A stretch of 36,413 bases of DNA from CAYRTD01 sp964595055 (GCA_964595055.1 CAZQOV010000009.1:1-36413); one strand, 5' to 3'. Numbered from the stretch's first letter, positions 17,547-26,485 are shown. Made by a program: numbers and translations. Notes: generated from the letters alone by a model not told the origin.

Positions 17547-17569
17547 ATCCGGGGATCTGATCCCCGGAT
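17547..17569. repeat. Perfect 11-bp inverted repeat in a convergent gap
   Basis: ATCCGGGGATC and GATCCCCGGAT are separated by a single T. It lies between the ends of elbB and the DUF4294 gene. No U-run follows on either strand, so it is either a weak bidirectional terminator or a protein-binding or repeat element. Confidence 0.6.
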
Positions 17570-17611
17570 ATGCGAATACGCCGCTAAAATACTGCCTGCT
17601 GACTCCCCACA

Positions 17612-18286
17612 CTAAAGCTGTCCCGACTCGATCATCAAAACAATGTTCTCGATCTGTTGATCCTCTCCCTCAGGTTCGTATTCTGATCTTAGGGTTGACC
17701 CAAATATACGGGCAATGGCTTGCCAGAATACTGCTGAAAAATTCCCTTTCAGGTCCTGTAAAACTTCATAAGTCGTATTTCCGGTTTCCCGGTCAACAAG
17801 TTTAATCAAAATTCTACCCTGAGAAATGGTCAGGTGTTTAACTTCATCTTCAAATTCTTCCCTGATTTCCTTCTCCACCTTCTTTACATGATGTTTTCTT
17901 TGAATCTCTGTCGGCATAGAAGCAAGCTCTTTATCCAGATCTTTCAATAACTTTCCGGCCATTTTGGCATAAGGATAAGCAGCTTTTACATTTCTCACCA
18001 GGCGGCGATAACGCCAATATTGCCATCGATTGCTGAAGCTTCGGGAGGGATAGATCCTTACTTCAGGTATATCTGCAATAAAAACAGTATCCTCATCAAT
18101 GATCACAGATTTCAAAACCTTAGATTCACTGTCTACCCCCTTTTTCTCCTGCGCAGAAATTGTTTTTGCTGCAAGAACCAGAATCATTATGAAAATGGTA
18201 TTTTTCAAAACACTGCTTTTGAATAGTAAACGGAAATATTTCCCGATTAGTTTTTCAAATATCTGAAAAATAAAGCAGCTGATCAT
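17612..18286 (-). CDS. DUF4294-family exported protein
   Basis: A Bacteroidota-specific family of unknown function. The recognisable core runs from IYPSRSFSNRWQYWRYRRLV through VKAAYPYAKMAGKLLKDLD to YEVLQDLKGNFSAVFWQAIA. The likely signal peptide is KNTIFIMILVLAAKTISAQ, with cleavage after the AQ and the mature protein starting EKKGVD. The start is uncertain. An ATG at 18337 lies upstream of the receptor terminator and is unlikely. The ATG at 18286 follows the terminator's T-run directly and gives a long leader. A TTG at 18208 would give the neatest signal peptide, MKNTIFIMILVLAAK. I list the 18286 form. The gene is downstream of the TonB receptor gene and may be transcribed separately. Confidence 0.8.
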   Translation of the reverse strand: MISCFIFQIFEKLIGKYFRLLFKSSVLKNTIFIMILVLAAKTISAQEKKGVDSESKVLKSVIIDEDTVFIADIPEVRIYPSRSFSNRWQYWRYRRLVRNVKAAYPYAKMAGKLLKDLDKELASMPTEIQRKHHVKKVEKEIREEFEDEVKHLTISQGRILIKLVDRETGNTTYEVLQDLKGNFSAVFWQAIARIFGSTLRSEYEPEGEDQQIENIVLMIESGQL

Positions 18287-18316
18287 AAAAAAACCGCCTC
18301 CCCTCAGGGAAGCGGC
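18287..18316 (-). terminator. Rho-independent terminator after the TonB receptor gene
   Basis: On the minus strand GCCGCTTCCC and GGGGAGGCGG pair with one G-U, a short loop, and a run of seven T. It begins about 28 bases past the receptor stop codon and ends against the ATG at 18286. Confidence 0.8.
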
Positions 18317-18343
18317 ATGAATCTCACCTTCTTGCATTAAGGA

Positions 18344-21244
18344 CTAATTAATGTTATAAGAAAGGCTGAGTGAAAAAGTTCTGCCCCGGAAATATTCCTG
18401 GATAATGTATTCGTTGTCCTTATAATTCAAAACTCTTCTGTTCGCTGAATTAAGGATATTCTTGATATTGAAGCTCACTGTAAAACTTTCTTGCAATCTT
18501 TTCTTGGCAACAAAGTTTAAAAGGCCTGCAGGTTTTTCATAAACATCTGGGGTTCCACTTTCACTGACCTCTGTAAGGCGCGGACCAAACAAGTTATACG
18601 AGAGTCCGCTTTCAAATCCAACAACCGGATTGACGTAGCTCAAATTCAAATTCAACAGGTAAGGAGACTGACCCTGAAATGGACGAACAGGTTCTTCAAA
18701 CTCAGGATTCCTCCCTGAGATAATTTCATATTCCTCAGGATCAATATCAACTTCTGAGTATATAAGAGAAAAATTGGAGGAAAACCTGAAATCTTCCATA
18801 GCAGGACTGATAAATCCAAGCCCTTTCCTTAGCTCAAGTTCCAATCCGTAAACCTCTGCTTCAGGAACATTTATATATTTAATCTGAGGATTTGCCGAAG
18901 TCAAAATATACTGCTTAATGATTGGAAAGTTGAAATCCTTATAATATCCGCTAACTGCAATTAATTCTCCAGGTTTAGGGTAGTATTCCCACCTGAAGTC
19001 ATAATTGTTGATGAGAGTCCTTTCGAGCTCAGGATTACCATTGACGATCTCCCCCCCGATAAAATCAAAGGAAGCAAAGGGAGCCATCTCTCGCATATTT
19101 GGTCTTGCAAGCGTCTGGGTATAAGAAGCCCTGAGCTTCATTTTCGGATTTAATGAGTAGATCATATTCAGCGAAGGAAGCAGGTCTCCTTTTACAATCT
19201 CACCGTAATATTGAGGTTTATTACTGGAATCAACGACAAAGTAACGGGCGCTCCGGGCATACATCTCAGTGGTTTCATAACGCGCTCCACCAACAACCTT
19301 AAATGAAGGAGTAAAATTCAGACTAAGCATTAAGTAGGCAGCAGTAAATTTTTCACCACCTGTGTATTGATTTTGTGCAATGGTTTCGTCAGTAAGATAA
19401 TTCCCGAAGACCCATCTGCTTCTGGTAGAATCATACCCGGAAATTCCGGTATTTTCACTACTAAAGTATTCCTCAGGATTTCCCTCATAATTTATTCCTG
19501 CATTAAACTTCTTGATCATTTGAAAACGATTCTCATCAAAATCCCTTTGCTTATTACTGTAAAAAGCTCCGAATTTCAATTTGTTTGATGAACTTGAAGA
19601 CTGAAGAAAAGGAATAGTGACATCAATTTTACCCTGTATCTGATCATCAGTCAAATCCCTGAAATAATGAAATGGCAAATCATATTCTGATGACGAAATA
19701 TAGTACAGCGTATCATCCTCCTGGGGCGTGAAATCGTTTGCAAAGTATCTAAGATCAGGCTCTTGCTGACGCGATCTGATATCACTTAAACTCCAGTCAA
19801 TTCGGGTATTGTTTGCAAAATTAAAGACATGTGTTCCACTCAATTTGTAAATTCTCAATTCTCTCTCTGTGAAATGCAATGATCGTGTTTCAAATATATT
19901 TGCCGAATTGGAAATCCCCCCGGGCCAGCTACCGGCAAGATATCGGTTATCACTTTGACCATCATGATTATAGACCGTTTTAAATTCAATTGAATGGTTC
20001 TTGCCAATTTTATATGCAAGATTTAGAAGACCGCTGATCTGAGCATTTTCAACTCCCCTCGAATCAGAAAAATAATAATCTTTCGTCAGCTCGGCTGCTC
20101 CCGAATCTGCAAGAAAATAAATTGCTGAAATCCCATCCTCATAATAGCTGAAATCTTTTTTATAGTTAATACCGCCAAGAAAGCCAAGCGGATTGCCAAA
20201 AAGATTAATCTGATTGCCAAGTGAGAGAGAAAAACTATTATCCAACCCGCTTCTTTTTGAATTTGGAGCCATTTGATTAAGAACTGAATTACTTGCATTA
20301 TCCAGCACATTGGCAAGACTGTCATCCCTTGAAGCCCTTATATCAACTGTCCTTGTAAGAAACTGGGTAACCATGGTATCCTGAAGAATATCAGGAATAG
20401 CACGGGTTCCATCATCGTAACCTAACCAGTCAGTTTTGCCACCTTTGTGCGTTAAAAAATTATTATTTAAGGATGCCTGATCGTTAAAACCAATACCCAT
20501 TGAAACATTAAATGTGAATTTATCAGGAAAGGATTTTGTTTGTATATCAACATTACCCCCGGTAAAATTACCCGGCTGATCAGGGGTAAATGTCTTGGAT
20601 GTTATAATATTATCCAGGAGATTTGCAGGAATAAGATCGAGCTGAGGACTATTTTTATATGGATCAGTACCGGGCAGTTGCTGACCATCAAGCTGAGCAC
20701 TGGAATAACGATCCCCGAGTCCCCTGATGAATATATCCTTCCCATTCATTACAGATACGCCCGTGATTTTTTTCATGGATTCAGCCGCATCACTTACCGC
20801 AAATCTTTTCATTTCCTCTGAAGATATTCCATCCTGAATCCCTTCCGCTTTTTTTTGCATGGCAAGCACAGCATTTTCACTGCTATTAATTTGTTTTGCT
20901 GTAACCACTACTTCTTCAATATCAATGGAAGCAGGTTCCATGAAAACATTGAGAACGGTAACATCACCTTCTTCAACTTCTACATCCTCTATAGTTTTGG
21001 TAGCATAGGAAACATAACTGATTTGAAGGTCAATTTTACCGCTTTCAACATTGGGAAGGGTAAAGTTACCTTCAAAATCCGTTATCGTACCATTATAGGT
21101 ATCCTTAGTGACTACATTCACGCCAATTAAGGCCTCACCGGTTTCCTTATCCAGAATTTTTCCACGAATGGTACCTGTTTGTGAGAAAATATTCACTGAA
21201 GTGCATAAGATAAAACAGATCAATAAGAATTTTTTCAATTTCAT
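18344..21244 (-). CDS. TonB-dependent outer-membrane receptor
   Basis: 966 residues. The signal peptide covers about 1-22, ending at SVNIFSQ. A carboxypeptidase-like regulatory domain (about 24-110: GTIRGKILDKETGEALIGVNV) precedes the plug (about 130-240), which has the motifs DIFIRGLGDRYSSAQLDGQQ, LIPANLLDNIITSKTFTPDQ and GGNVDIQTKSFP. The rest is the beta-barrel, ending in a beta-strand FSLSLSYNIN with a terminal aromatic/hydrophobic pattern. No TonB box is obvious to me. It lies downstream of a very large T9SS protein on the same strand with a terminator-like hairpin between them, so the pair probably forms a surface uptake unit: secreted binder plus importer. The substrate is unknown. No SusD-like lipoprotein is encoded here, so it is not a typical polysaccharide locus. 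Confidence 0.93.
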   Translation of the reverse strand: MKLKKFLLICFILCTSVNIFSQTGTIRGKILDKETGEALIGVNVVTKDTYNGTITDFEGNFTLPNVESGKIDLQISYVSYATKTIEDVEVEEGDVTVLNVFMEPASIDIEEVVVTAKQINSSENAVLAMQKKAEGIQDGISSEEMKRFAVSDAAESMKKITGVSVMNGKDIFIRGLGDRYSSAQLDGQQLPGTDPYKNSPQLDLIPANLLDNIITSKTFTPDQPGNFTGGNVDIQTKSFPDKFTFNVSMGIGFNDQASLNNNFLTHKGGKTDWLGYDDGTRAIPDILQDTMVTQFLTRTVDIRASRDDSLANVLDNASNSVLNQMAPNSKRSGLDNSFSLSLGNQINLFGNPLGFLGGINYKKDFSYYEDGISAIYFLADSGAAELTKDYYFSDSRGVENAQISGLLNLAYKIGKNHSIEFKTVYNHDGQSDNRYLAGSWPGGISNSANIFETRSLHFTERELRIYKLSGTHVFNFANNTRIDWSLSDIRSRQQEPDLRYFANDFTPQEDDTLYYISSSEYDLPFHYFRDLTDDQIQGKIDVTIPFLQSSSSSNKLKFGAFYSNKQRDFDENRFQMIKKFNAGINYEGNPEEYFSSENTGISGYDSTRSRWVFGNYLTDETIAQNQYTGGEKFTAAYLMLSLNFTPSFKVVGGARYETTEMYARSARYFVVDSSNKPQYYGEIVKGDLLPSLNMIYSLNPKMKLRASYTQTLARPNMREMAPFASFDFIGGEIVNGNPELERTLINNYDFRWEYYPKPGELIAVSGYYKDFNFPIIKQYILTSANPQIKYINVPEAEVYGLELELRKGLGFISPAMEDFRFSSNFSLIYSEVDIDPEEYEIISGRNPEFEEPVRPFQGQSPYLLNLNLSYVNPVVGFESGLSYNLFGPRLTEVSESGTPDVYEKPAGLLNFVAKKRLQESFTVSFNIKNILNSANRRVLNYKDNEYIIQEYFRGRTFSLSLSYNIN

Positions 21245-21295
21245 AACCTTTCTTCAAATTAAATTAATTTTTAGTCCTTAATGTCTTTTAAAATT

Positions 21296-21330
21296 TAAAA
21301 GGAGAGCAGCATTCCCTGCTACTCTCCTTT
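21296..21330 (-). terminator. Terminator-like hairpin between the T9SS protein and receptor genes
   Basis: The minus strand has a long imperfect stem, AAAGGAGAGTAGCA with TGCTGCTCTCCTTT, a GGGAA loop and then TTTTAAATTTT. It sits about 16 bases past the T9SS gene stop and 52 before the receptor ATG. As they share a strand, it may limit rather than block read-through. Confidence 0.7.
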
Positions 21331-21346
21331 AAAGCTTATTATACTA

Positions 21347-24300
21347 CTATTTAGTAACAATCATTTTTCTGGTTATCTGGTCATTTCCTGCAGAAAGCCT
21401 GTAGAAATACATCCCTTCATTAAGTCCTGATATAGTAACACTGTGTTCGCCTTCAAACTGATATTCTCTGTTCACTACCCTTTTCACTACCTTACCTGTG
21501 ATATCCAATACTACCAGGTCAACTTCCATGGCTTCCGGTAATGTATATGACACCATAGTACTGTAATTAAATGGGTTAGGATAATTTTGAGAAAGTTTAA
21601 GTCCGCTTTCTGATTTATAAACTTCAAATCCACTCAGAATATCTCCAAAGTATCCGTAGAAGTCCACTGCGGTCCAGCCAGTTGCCCAGTTTGTTTCTCC
21701 GAATGCTCCCCTGTAGTTTGCATCCAGGAAGAAAGCAACCTCAGGAATGGGGGCAACATTTTCCCATGCAGGTGATTCACTGTTAGGTCTCGGATCAAGC
21801 CCTTCATCAGCTGCACGACTGATACCTGCCAGTTTAGGATCCTCTATGCTATTATTATTATCGGTCAAATGATCGATCAGGAATTGAGCATTAGAATCTT
21901 CAGCATCTTCAGTTGCACGAAGGATACCATTACTACTGGCATCAAGCTGATCACCGGCGCCAAATCCATACCAGATATTGTTTTTGATCACAAGATCGCC
22001 ACCCTCCATTCTTTCACGGCTATCTGCTCCTGAAGCGGCAGGAAGGTCTTCAACTTCAATGGCATGCTTGGCAAAATCAGTGAAGACTGAATTTACGTAC
22101 ATTCCGCCAGCATTATCACGGAAATGAAGAGCAGTTGAATTCTTGGTTGTTGCATCAACTCCTGAACCTAAATATGTTACATTATAAATGGTCGGTTTTG
22201 AGAAAGGTGCGGCATCATCCGGCTTAGAACCATCATGTTCTCCGCCATTATCTGCCTCATCAGTTCCCTGGATAGCAAACCAGAACTGACCCTTACCCTG
22301 CCATCCATAGTCATAGTCAAAGGCATCATCTTTATTAAAGGCAGAAACTAACCACTTCGCACTGGCAGCACCACCGAACCATTCAAAACCATCGTCATCA
22401 TTTGCAATAACCTCTACATTTTCAATTACCGTTCCACTACCAACACCACCGAAGGTAAGTCCGTTGATCTCATTACCCGGACCTAATTCAGCACCACCGT
22501 GGCGGATAGAAACATACTTCATGGTACCTGAACTTTCGCTATTGTCATTTCCACCGAATTCAGCTCTTGCCTCTCCTTCGGGAATTCCTTCGATGGATTT
22601 CGTTTCAGTATCAGTACCCAGGATTCCGTTTCCAAGCAGGATAACCCCGCCCCAGAGACCACGGTCAGAAGAAGACAGATCATCAGGATCACTGACATCA
22701 TCAATCTCAGCAGTGAAAATAATGGGGAACTCAGCAGAACCCTCAGCCTCTATTTTTGCACCCTTGGTAATTATCAGGGCTGATGCATTATCTCCTGAAG
22801 TTGGCACTTCTTTTCCTTTTATTACAGTTCCTGGTTGGATGGTCAATGTTCCTTCTTCGAGGAATACAAAACCATCGAGTATATAAGTTTTATCATTTGT
22901 CCATTCTGTGTCACCTGTGAGATCTGCATCGGTAACTATAACTTCGTCTGTACCAAAACCGCCATCAATGCTGCCGAATATACCATAAGCATCAAGAGCA
23001 GTCCATTGTGCAGCCCAGTTGGCAAAACCAAAGGCACCGCGGAAATCAGCAGTAGAAAAGAATTCATCATCTGCAGGAAGTGCGGTTGCACCAGAAAGTA
23101 CAGGTGAACCTGCTTTCGGACGTGGATCAAGACCTTGATCTGTCATGCGGCTGATGCCACGAAGCATAGGATCTTCAATAGTGTTATCATTTCCTGATAG
23201 ATGATCAACAAGGAATTGTGCATTGGCATCTTCTGCATCTTCAGTGGCACGAATAATTCCATTTGTTCCGGTACTTAACTGATCTCCCGAACCAAAACCA
23301 TACCAGATATTGTTCATAATCTTAAGGTCCCCGGCTTCCATCCTCTGACGGCTGTCTGTCCCTGAAGCAGCAGGAAGATCTTCGACTTCAATAGCATGCT
23401 TGGCAAAATCGGTGAAGATTGAATTTGCATACGTACCACCGGCGTTGTCACGGAAATGAAGTGCAGTTGAATTCTTGCTTTCTGCATCAACACCAGAACC
23501 AATATAAGTAACATTGTATATGGTCGGATTTGAGAATGGTGCAGCATCATCAGGCTTGGATCCATCATGCTCACCGCCATTGTCTGCTTCATCACTTCCC
23601 TGGATCACAAACCAGAACTGTCCTTTACCTTCCCAGCCGTAGTCGTAATCAAAAGCATCATCCTTGTTAAAAGCAGAAACTAACCATTTTGCACCAACAG
23701 CACCGCCAAACCATTCAAAACCGTCATCATCATTTGCAATAACCTCAACATGTTCAATGACAGTTTTACTACCTACTCCGCCGAATGTAAGTCCGTTAAT
23801 CTCATTACCCGGACCTAATTCAGCACCTCCGTGACGGATGGATACATATTTCATTGTACCTGAGTTGTGTTCATTATCGTTACCTCCGAAGATGGCACGA
23901 TCCTCTCCCTCAGGAATACCTTCAATACTTTTCGTTTCCGTATCTGTTCCCAGTACCCCGTTACCAAGGAGGATAACACCACCCCAGAGGCCGCGATCAG
24001 AATATAACAAATCAGTATTATCACTTACATCATCAATCTCAGAAGTGAAAATGATAGGAAGTTCAGGGCTCCCAACTGCATTTATTTTTGCATTTGTAGT
24101 GATGATAAGGGCAGAAGCATTGTCTCCAGTTGAAGGAACTTCTTTTCCCTTAATAACTGTACCGGGTTCAATTGACAGGGTTCCCTCTTCAAGAAATACA
24201 AAACCGTCAAGGATATAAGTCTTATCATTTGTCCAGGTTGTTGAACCATTTAGATCATCGTCGGAAACATAAACTGTGGTTGCTCCAAATCCTCCATCCA

Positions 24301-25675
24301 GATCCCCGAAATATCCATAAGCATCTATTGCTGTCCATTGTGTTGCCCAGTTGGAATAACCGAAAGCACCACGAAAATCAACATTGGTGAAGAAATCATC
24401 ATCGGCAGGAACTTCTGACAGTCCGCTGAAAAGAGGGCTTCCTGCCATCGGACGAGGATCAAGCTGCTCATCAGTAATACGGCTGATTCCCCTTAACATC
24501 GGATCTTCAATAGAATTATTGTTGTTTGAAAGATGGTCAATCAGAAACTGGGCATCCGGATCTTCAGCATCCTCGGTTGCACGAATGACACCATTACTAC
24601 TGGCATCAAGCTGATCACCGGCGCCAAATCCATACCAGATATTGTTTTTGATCACAAGATCGCCACCCTCCATTCTTTCACGGCTATCTGCTCCTGAAGC
24701 GGCAGGAAGGTCTTCAACTTCAATGGCATGCTTGGCAAAATCAGTGAAGACTGAATTTACGTACATTCCGCCAGCATTATCACGGAAATGAAGAGCAGTT
24801 GAATTCTTGGTTGTTGCATCAACTCCTGAACCTAAATATGTTACATTATAAATGGTCGGTTTTGAGAAAGGTGCGGCATCATCCGGCTTAGAACCATCAT
24901 GTTCTCCGCCATTATCTGCCTCATCAGTTCCCTGGATAGCAAACCAGAACTGACCCTTACCCTGCCATCCATAGTCATAGTCAAAGGCATCATCTTTATT
25001 AAAGGCAGAAACTAACCACTTCGCACTGGCAGCACCACCGAACCATTCAAAACCATCGTCATCATTTGCAATAACCTCTACATTTTCAATTACCGTTCCA
25101 CTACCAACACCACCGAAGGTAAGTCCGTTGATCTCATTACCCGGACCTAATTCAGCACCACCGTGGCGGATAGAAACATACTTCATGGTACCTGAACTTT
25201 CGCTATTGTCATTTCCACCGAATTCAGCTCTTGCCTCTCCTTCGGGAATTCCTTCGATGGATTTCGTTTCAGTATCAGTACCCAGGATTCCGTTTCCAAG
25301 CAGGATAACCCCGCCCCAGAGACCACGGTCAGAAGAAGACAGATCATCAGGATCACTGACATCATCAATTTCAGCAGTGAAAATAATCGGCTTTCTGGGG
25401 CTACCCACAGCATTGATCATCGCATCTTTAGTAATAATAAGGGCAGAAGCATTGTCTCCGGTACTGGGATTCTCCTTCCCTTTAATTACAGTACCCGCTT
25501 CAATGGTCAGGGTTCCCTCTTCCAGAAATACAAAACCATCCAGCATGTATACCGTATCGGAATACCATGTTGTAGAAGCGGTCAGATCGGCATCGGTTAC
25601 CGTTACCACCTCCTGTGAAAAACCCAGTTGAAAAACTGAGATTAAAATAAGCGACAGGATAAAATTTTTTTTCAT
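21347..25675 (-). CDS. Giant T9SS-secreted protein with three 444-residue repeat modules
   Basis: 1442 residues: signal peptide (about 1-20, ending QLGFSQ), three modules at about 22-465, 466-909 and 910-1353, then a T9SS type A sorting domain (LSQNYPNPFNYST, VLDITGKVV, LNEGMYFYRL, RKMIVTK). The spacing is exact: one landmark recurs at 1332-base intervals. Each module has GFVFLEEGTL, GTVIKGKE, ASALIIT, DRGLWGGVILLGNG, SIEGIPEGE, KYVSIRHGGAELGPGNEING, NDDDGFEWFGG and DDAFDYDYGW. The GxxIxGLTFGG turns and regular strands suggest a right-handed beta-helix; the Asp/Asn-rich loops could bind calcium. Single-module proteins of this kind are common in Bacteroidota beside TonB receptors and are often mis-named. 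Function is unknown; I infer a cell-surface ligand binder or partner of the adjacent receptor. Confidence 0.9.
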   Translation of the reverse strand: MKKNFILSLILISVFQLGFSQEVVTVTDADLTASTTWYSDTVYMLDGFVFLEEGTLTIEAGTVIKGKENPSTGDNASALIITKDAMINAVGSPRKPIIFTAEIDDVSDPDDLSSSDRGLWGGVILLGNGILGTDTETKSIEGIPEGEARAEFGGNDNSESSGTMKYVSIRHGGAELGPGNEINGLTFGGVGSGTVIENVEVIANDDDGFEWFGGAASAKWLVSAFNKDDAFDYDYGWQGKGQFWFAIQGTDEADNGGEHDGSKPDDAAPFSKPTIYNVTYLGSGVDATTKNSTALHFRDNAGGMYVNSVFTDFAKHAIEVEDLPAASGADSRERMEGGDLVIKNNIWYGFGAGDQLDASSNGVIRATEDAEDPDAQFLIDHLSNNNNSIEDPMLRGISRITDEQLDPRPMAGSPLFSGLSEVPADDDFFTNVDFRGAFGYSNWATQWTAIDAYGYFGDLDGGFGATTVYVSDDDLNGSTTWTNDKTYILDGFVFLEEGTLSIEPGTVIKGKEVPSTGDNASALIITTNAKINAVGSPELPIIFTSEIDDVSDNTDLLYSDRGLWGGVILLGNGVLGTDTETKSIEGIPEGEDRAIFGGNDNEHNSGTMKYVSIRHGGAELGPGNEINGLTFGGVGSKTVIEHVEVIANDDDGFEWFGGAVGAKWLVSAFNKDDAFDYDYGWEGKGQFWFVIQGSDEADNGGEHDGSKPDDAAPFSNPTIYNVTYIGSGVDAESKNSTALHFRDNAGGTYANSIFTDFAKHAIEVEDLPAASGTDSRQRMEAGDLKIMNNIWYGFGSGDQLSTGTNGIIRATEDAEDANAQFLVDHLSGNDNTIEDPMLRGISRMTDQGLDPRPKAGSPVLSGATALPADDEFFSTADFRGAFGFANWAAQWTALDAYGIFGSIDGGFGTDEVIVTDADLTGDTEWTNDKTYILDGFVFLEEGTLTIQPGTVIKGKEVPTSGDNASALIITKGAKIEAEGSAEFPIIFTAEIDDVSDPDDLSSSDRGLWGGVILLGNGILGTDTETKSIEGIPEGEARAEFGGNDNSESSGTMKYVSIRHGGAELGPGNEINGLTFGGVGSGTVIENVEVIANDDDGFEWFGGAASAKWLVSAFNKDDAFDYDYGWQGKGQFWFAIQGTDEADNGGEHDGSKPDDAAPFSKPTIYNVTYLGSGVDATTKNSTALHFRDNAGGMYVNSVFTDFAKHAIEVEDLPAASGADSRERMEGGDLVIKNNIWYGFGAGDQLDASSNGILRATEDAEDSNAQFLIDHLTDNNNSIEDPKLAGISRAADEGLDPRPNSESPAWENVAPIPEVAFFLDANYRGAFGETNWATGWTAVDFYGYFGDILSGFEVYKSESGLKLSQNYPNPFNYSTMVSYTLPEAMEVDLVVLDITGKVVKRVVNREYQFEGEHSVTISGLNEGMYFYRLSAGNDQITRKMIVTK
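21926..22705. repeat. Exact 780-bp direct repeat, copy in module 3
   Basis: Compared by eye with 24590-25369: I found no mismatch across 780 bases. The flanking bases differ (21925 t versus 24589 c; 22706 c versus 25370 t), after which 17 more bases match. The copy lies inside module 3 of the T9SS protein gene. Confidence 0.9.
24590..25369. repeat. Exact 780-bp direct repeat, copy in module 1
   Basis: Second copy, in module 1, same orientation, 2664 bases from the first (888 codons, in frame). The middle module is clearly different at the DNA level: 14 mismatches in the 60 bases from 23293 against the 60 from 21961. Confidence 0.9.
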
Positions 25676-25984
25676 TTTGTTCTTTGTTTTTGATTTGTAA
25701 TTCTCATCTCTTGAATCCGGTACAAATAAACCTCAACTATATTAGATGAGTGTGATGTAAGGATTATTTCTACCTTATGGAAAGTTTAAATTAGTATTAA
25801 ACGCAGGTAACATTTTTTTAACTTGTTGCGCAACGAAAATAAATTTGAACATTACATGAATTATTGTTGTTCAAATTCTTTACGTAAATGCCATTCTTCT
25901 ATAATAAAAGGATCAATAAAAGAGGAATTGGTATTTGTTTCATTCAGTAATTTTTAACTTTACAGCCATTAAAGCAAAAGTTTT
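25676..25984. other. Divergent intergenic region
   Basis: A 309-base, very AT-rich region between the T9SS protein gene (leftward) and the YjdI-CDGSH gene (rightward). It must carry both promoters; a good match is present only for the rightward one. A TTTATTTG on the minus strand near 25725 is one base off a -7 box for the leftward gene. No open frame or RNA gene is seen. Confidence 0.5.
25934..25962 (+). promoter_or_regulatory. Candidate promoter of the YjdI-CDGSH gene
   Basis: TTTG (25934-25937), a 17-base spacer, then TAACTTTA (25955-25962), a 7 of 8 match to TAnnTTTG. The ATG is at 25985, giving a leader of about 15 bases. Confidence 0.4.
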
Positions 25985-26485
25985 ATGAGCAACCCGAACA
26001 ACAGGCAATACACAAATGGTGAGATTACCGTTTTTTGGAGGCCCTCCAAATGCATACACGCTACCACATGTTTCCGTGAATTATTAGATGTTTATAATCC
26101 TCGAAAACGACCTTGGGTGAATATGGATGGCGCCTCAACGGAAAAAATCATTGAAGTAACAGATAAATGCCCTACCCAGGCCATATACTGGAAATTTAAT
26201 AAAGACCTGACAGAAGAAGAGAAGGCAAATAATTACAGAAAAGAAGGCGTTGACGAAGAAGTTAATCCGGAGACACTGCATGAAGAGAAAAAAAAGGAAG
26301 CAGAATCAACATTGCAGATCATGCCCAACGGCCCTATTCTTATTGAAGGTGACTTCAAAGTTATAGGTCCTGATGGTGAGGATCTCAAAACGATGGTTAT
26401 GACATCCTTTTGCCGATGTGGAAATTCAAAAAGCCAGCCTTTTTGCGATGGCACTCACAGAGTTGTTGGCTTTAAAGATAAATAA
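25985..26485 (+). CDS. YjdI-type 4Fe-4S mono-cluster domain fused to CDGSH iron-sulfur domain
   Basis: 166 residues. The N-terminal domain (about 12-75) resembles the divergent mono-cluster ferredoxin YjdI: SKCIHATTCFRELLDVY (Cys23, Cys29), PWVNMDGAS and DKCPTQAI (Cys62). A charged linker (about 73-108) leads to a CDGSH domain (about 113-162) with CRCGNSKSQPFCDGTH; Cys143, Cys145, Cys154 and His158 are the expected 2Fe-2S ligands. CDGSH proteins are redox-active and often handle iron-sulfur or electron transfer, but the cellular role of bacterial ones is poorly known. A single-domain CDGSH gene follows after 11 bases, so the two are co-transcribed. Start chosen at the ATG downstream of the promoter candidate. 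Confidence 0.88.
   Translation: MSNPNNRQYTNGEITVFWRPSKCIHATTCFRELLDVYNPRKRPWVNMDGASTEKIIEVTDKCPTQAIYWKFNKDLTEEEKANNYRKEGVDEEVNPETLHEEKKKEAESTLQIMPNGPILIEGDFKVIGPDGEDLKTMVMTSFCRCGNSKSQPFCDGTHRVVGFKDK

Noticed and set aside
18344..21244. Polysaccharide utilisation locus (SusC/SusD)
   Set aside because: No SusD-like lipoprotein, glycoside hydrolase or hybrid two-component regulator is encoded near the receptor.
25128..25631. Long plus-strand open frame opposite the T9SS protein gene, echoed near 22464-22886 and 23838-24218
   Set aside because: It recurs in each module because the DNA is repeated and is the antisense of Asp/Gly/Ser-rich coding sequence; the minus-strand frame is continuous with signal peptide and sorting domain.
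21347..25675. Periodic repeats as a possible CRISPR array or mobile element
   Set aside because: The 1332-base period is a coding module in frame; there are no short repeats with unique spacers, no cas genes and no terminal inverted repeats or transposase.
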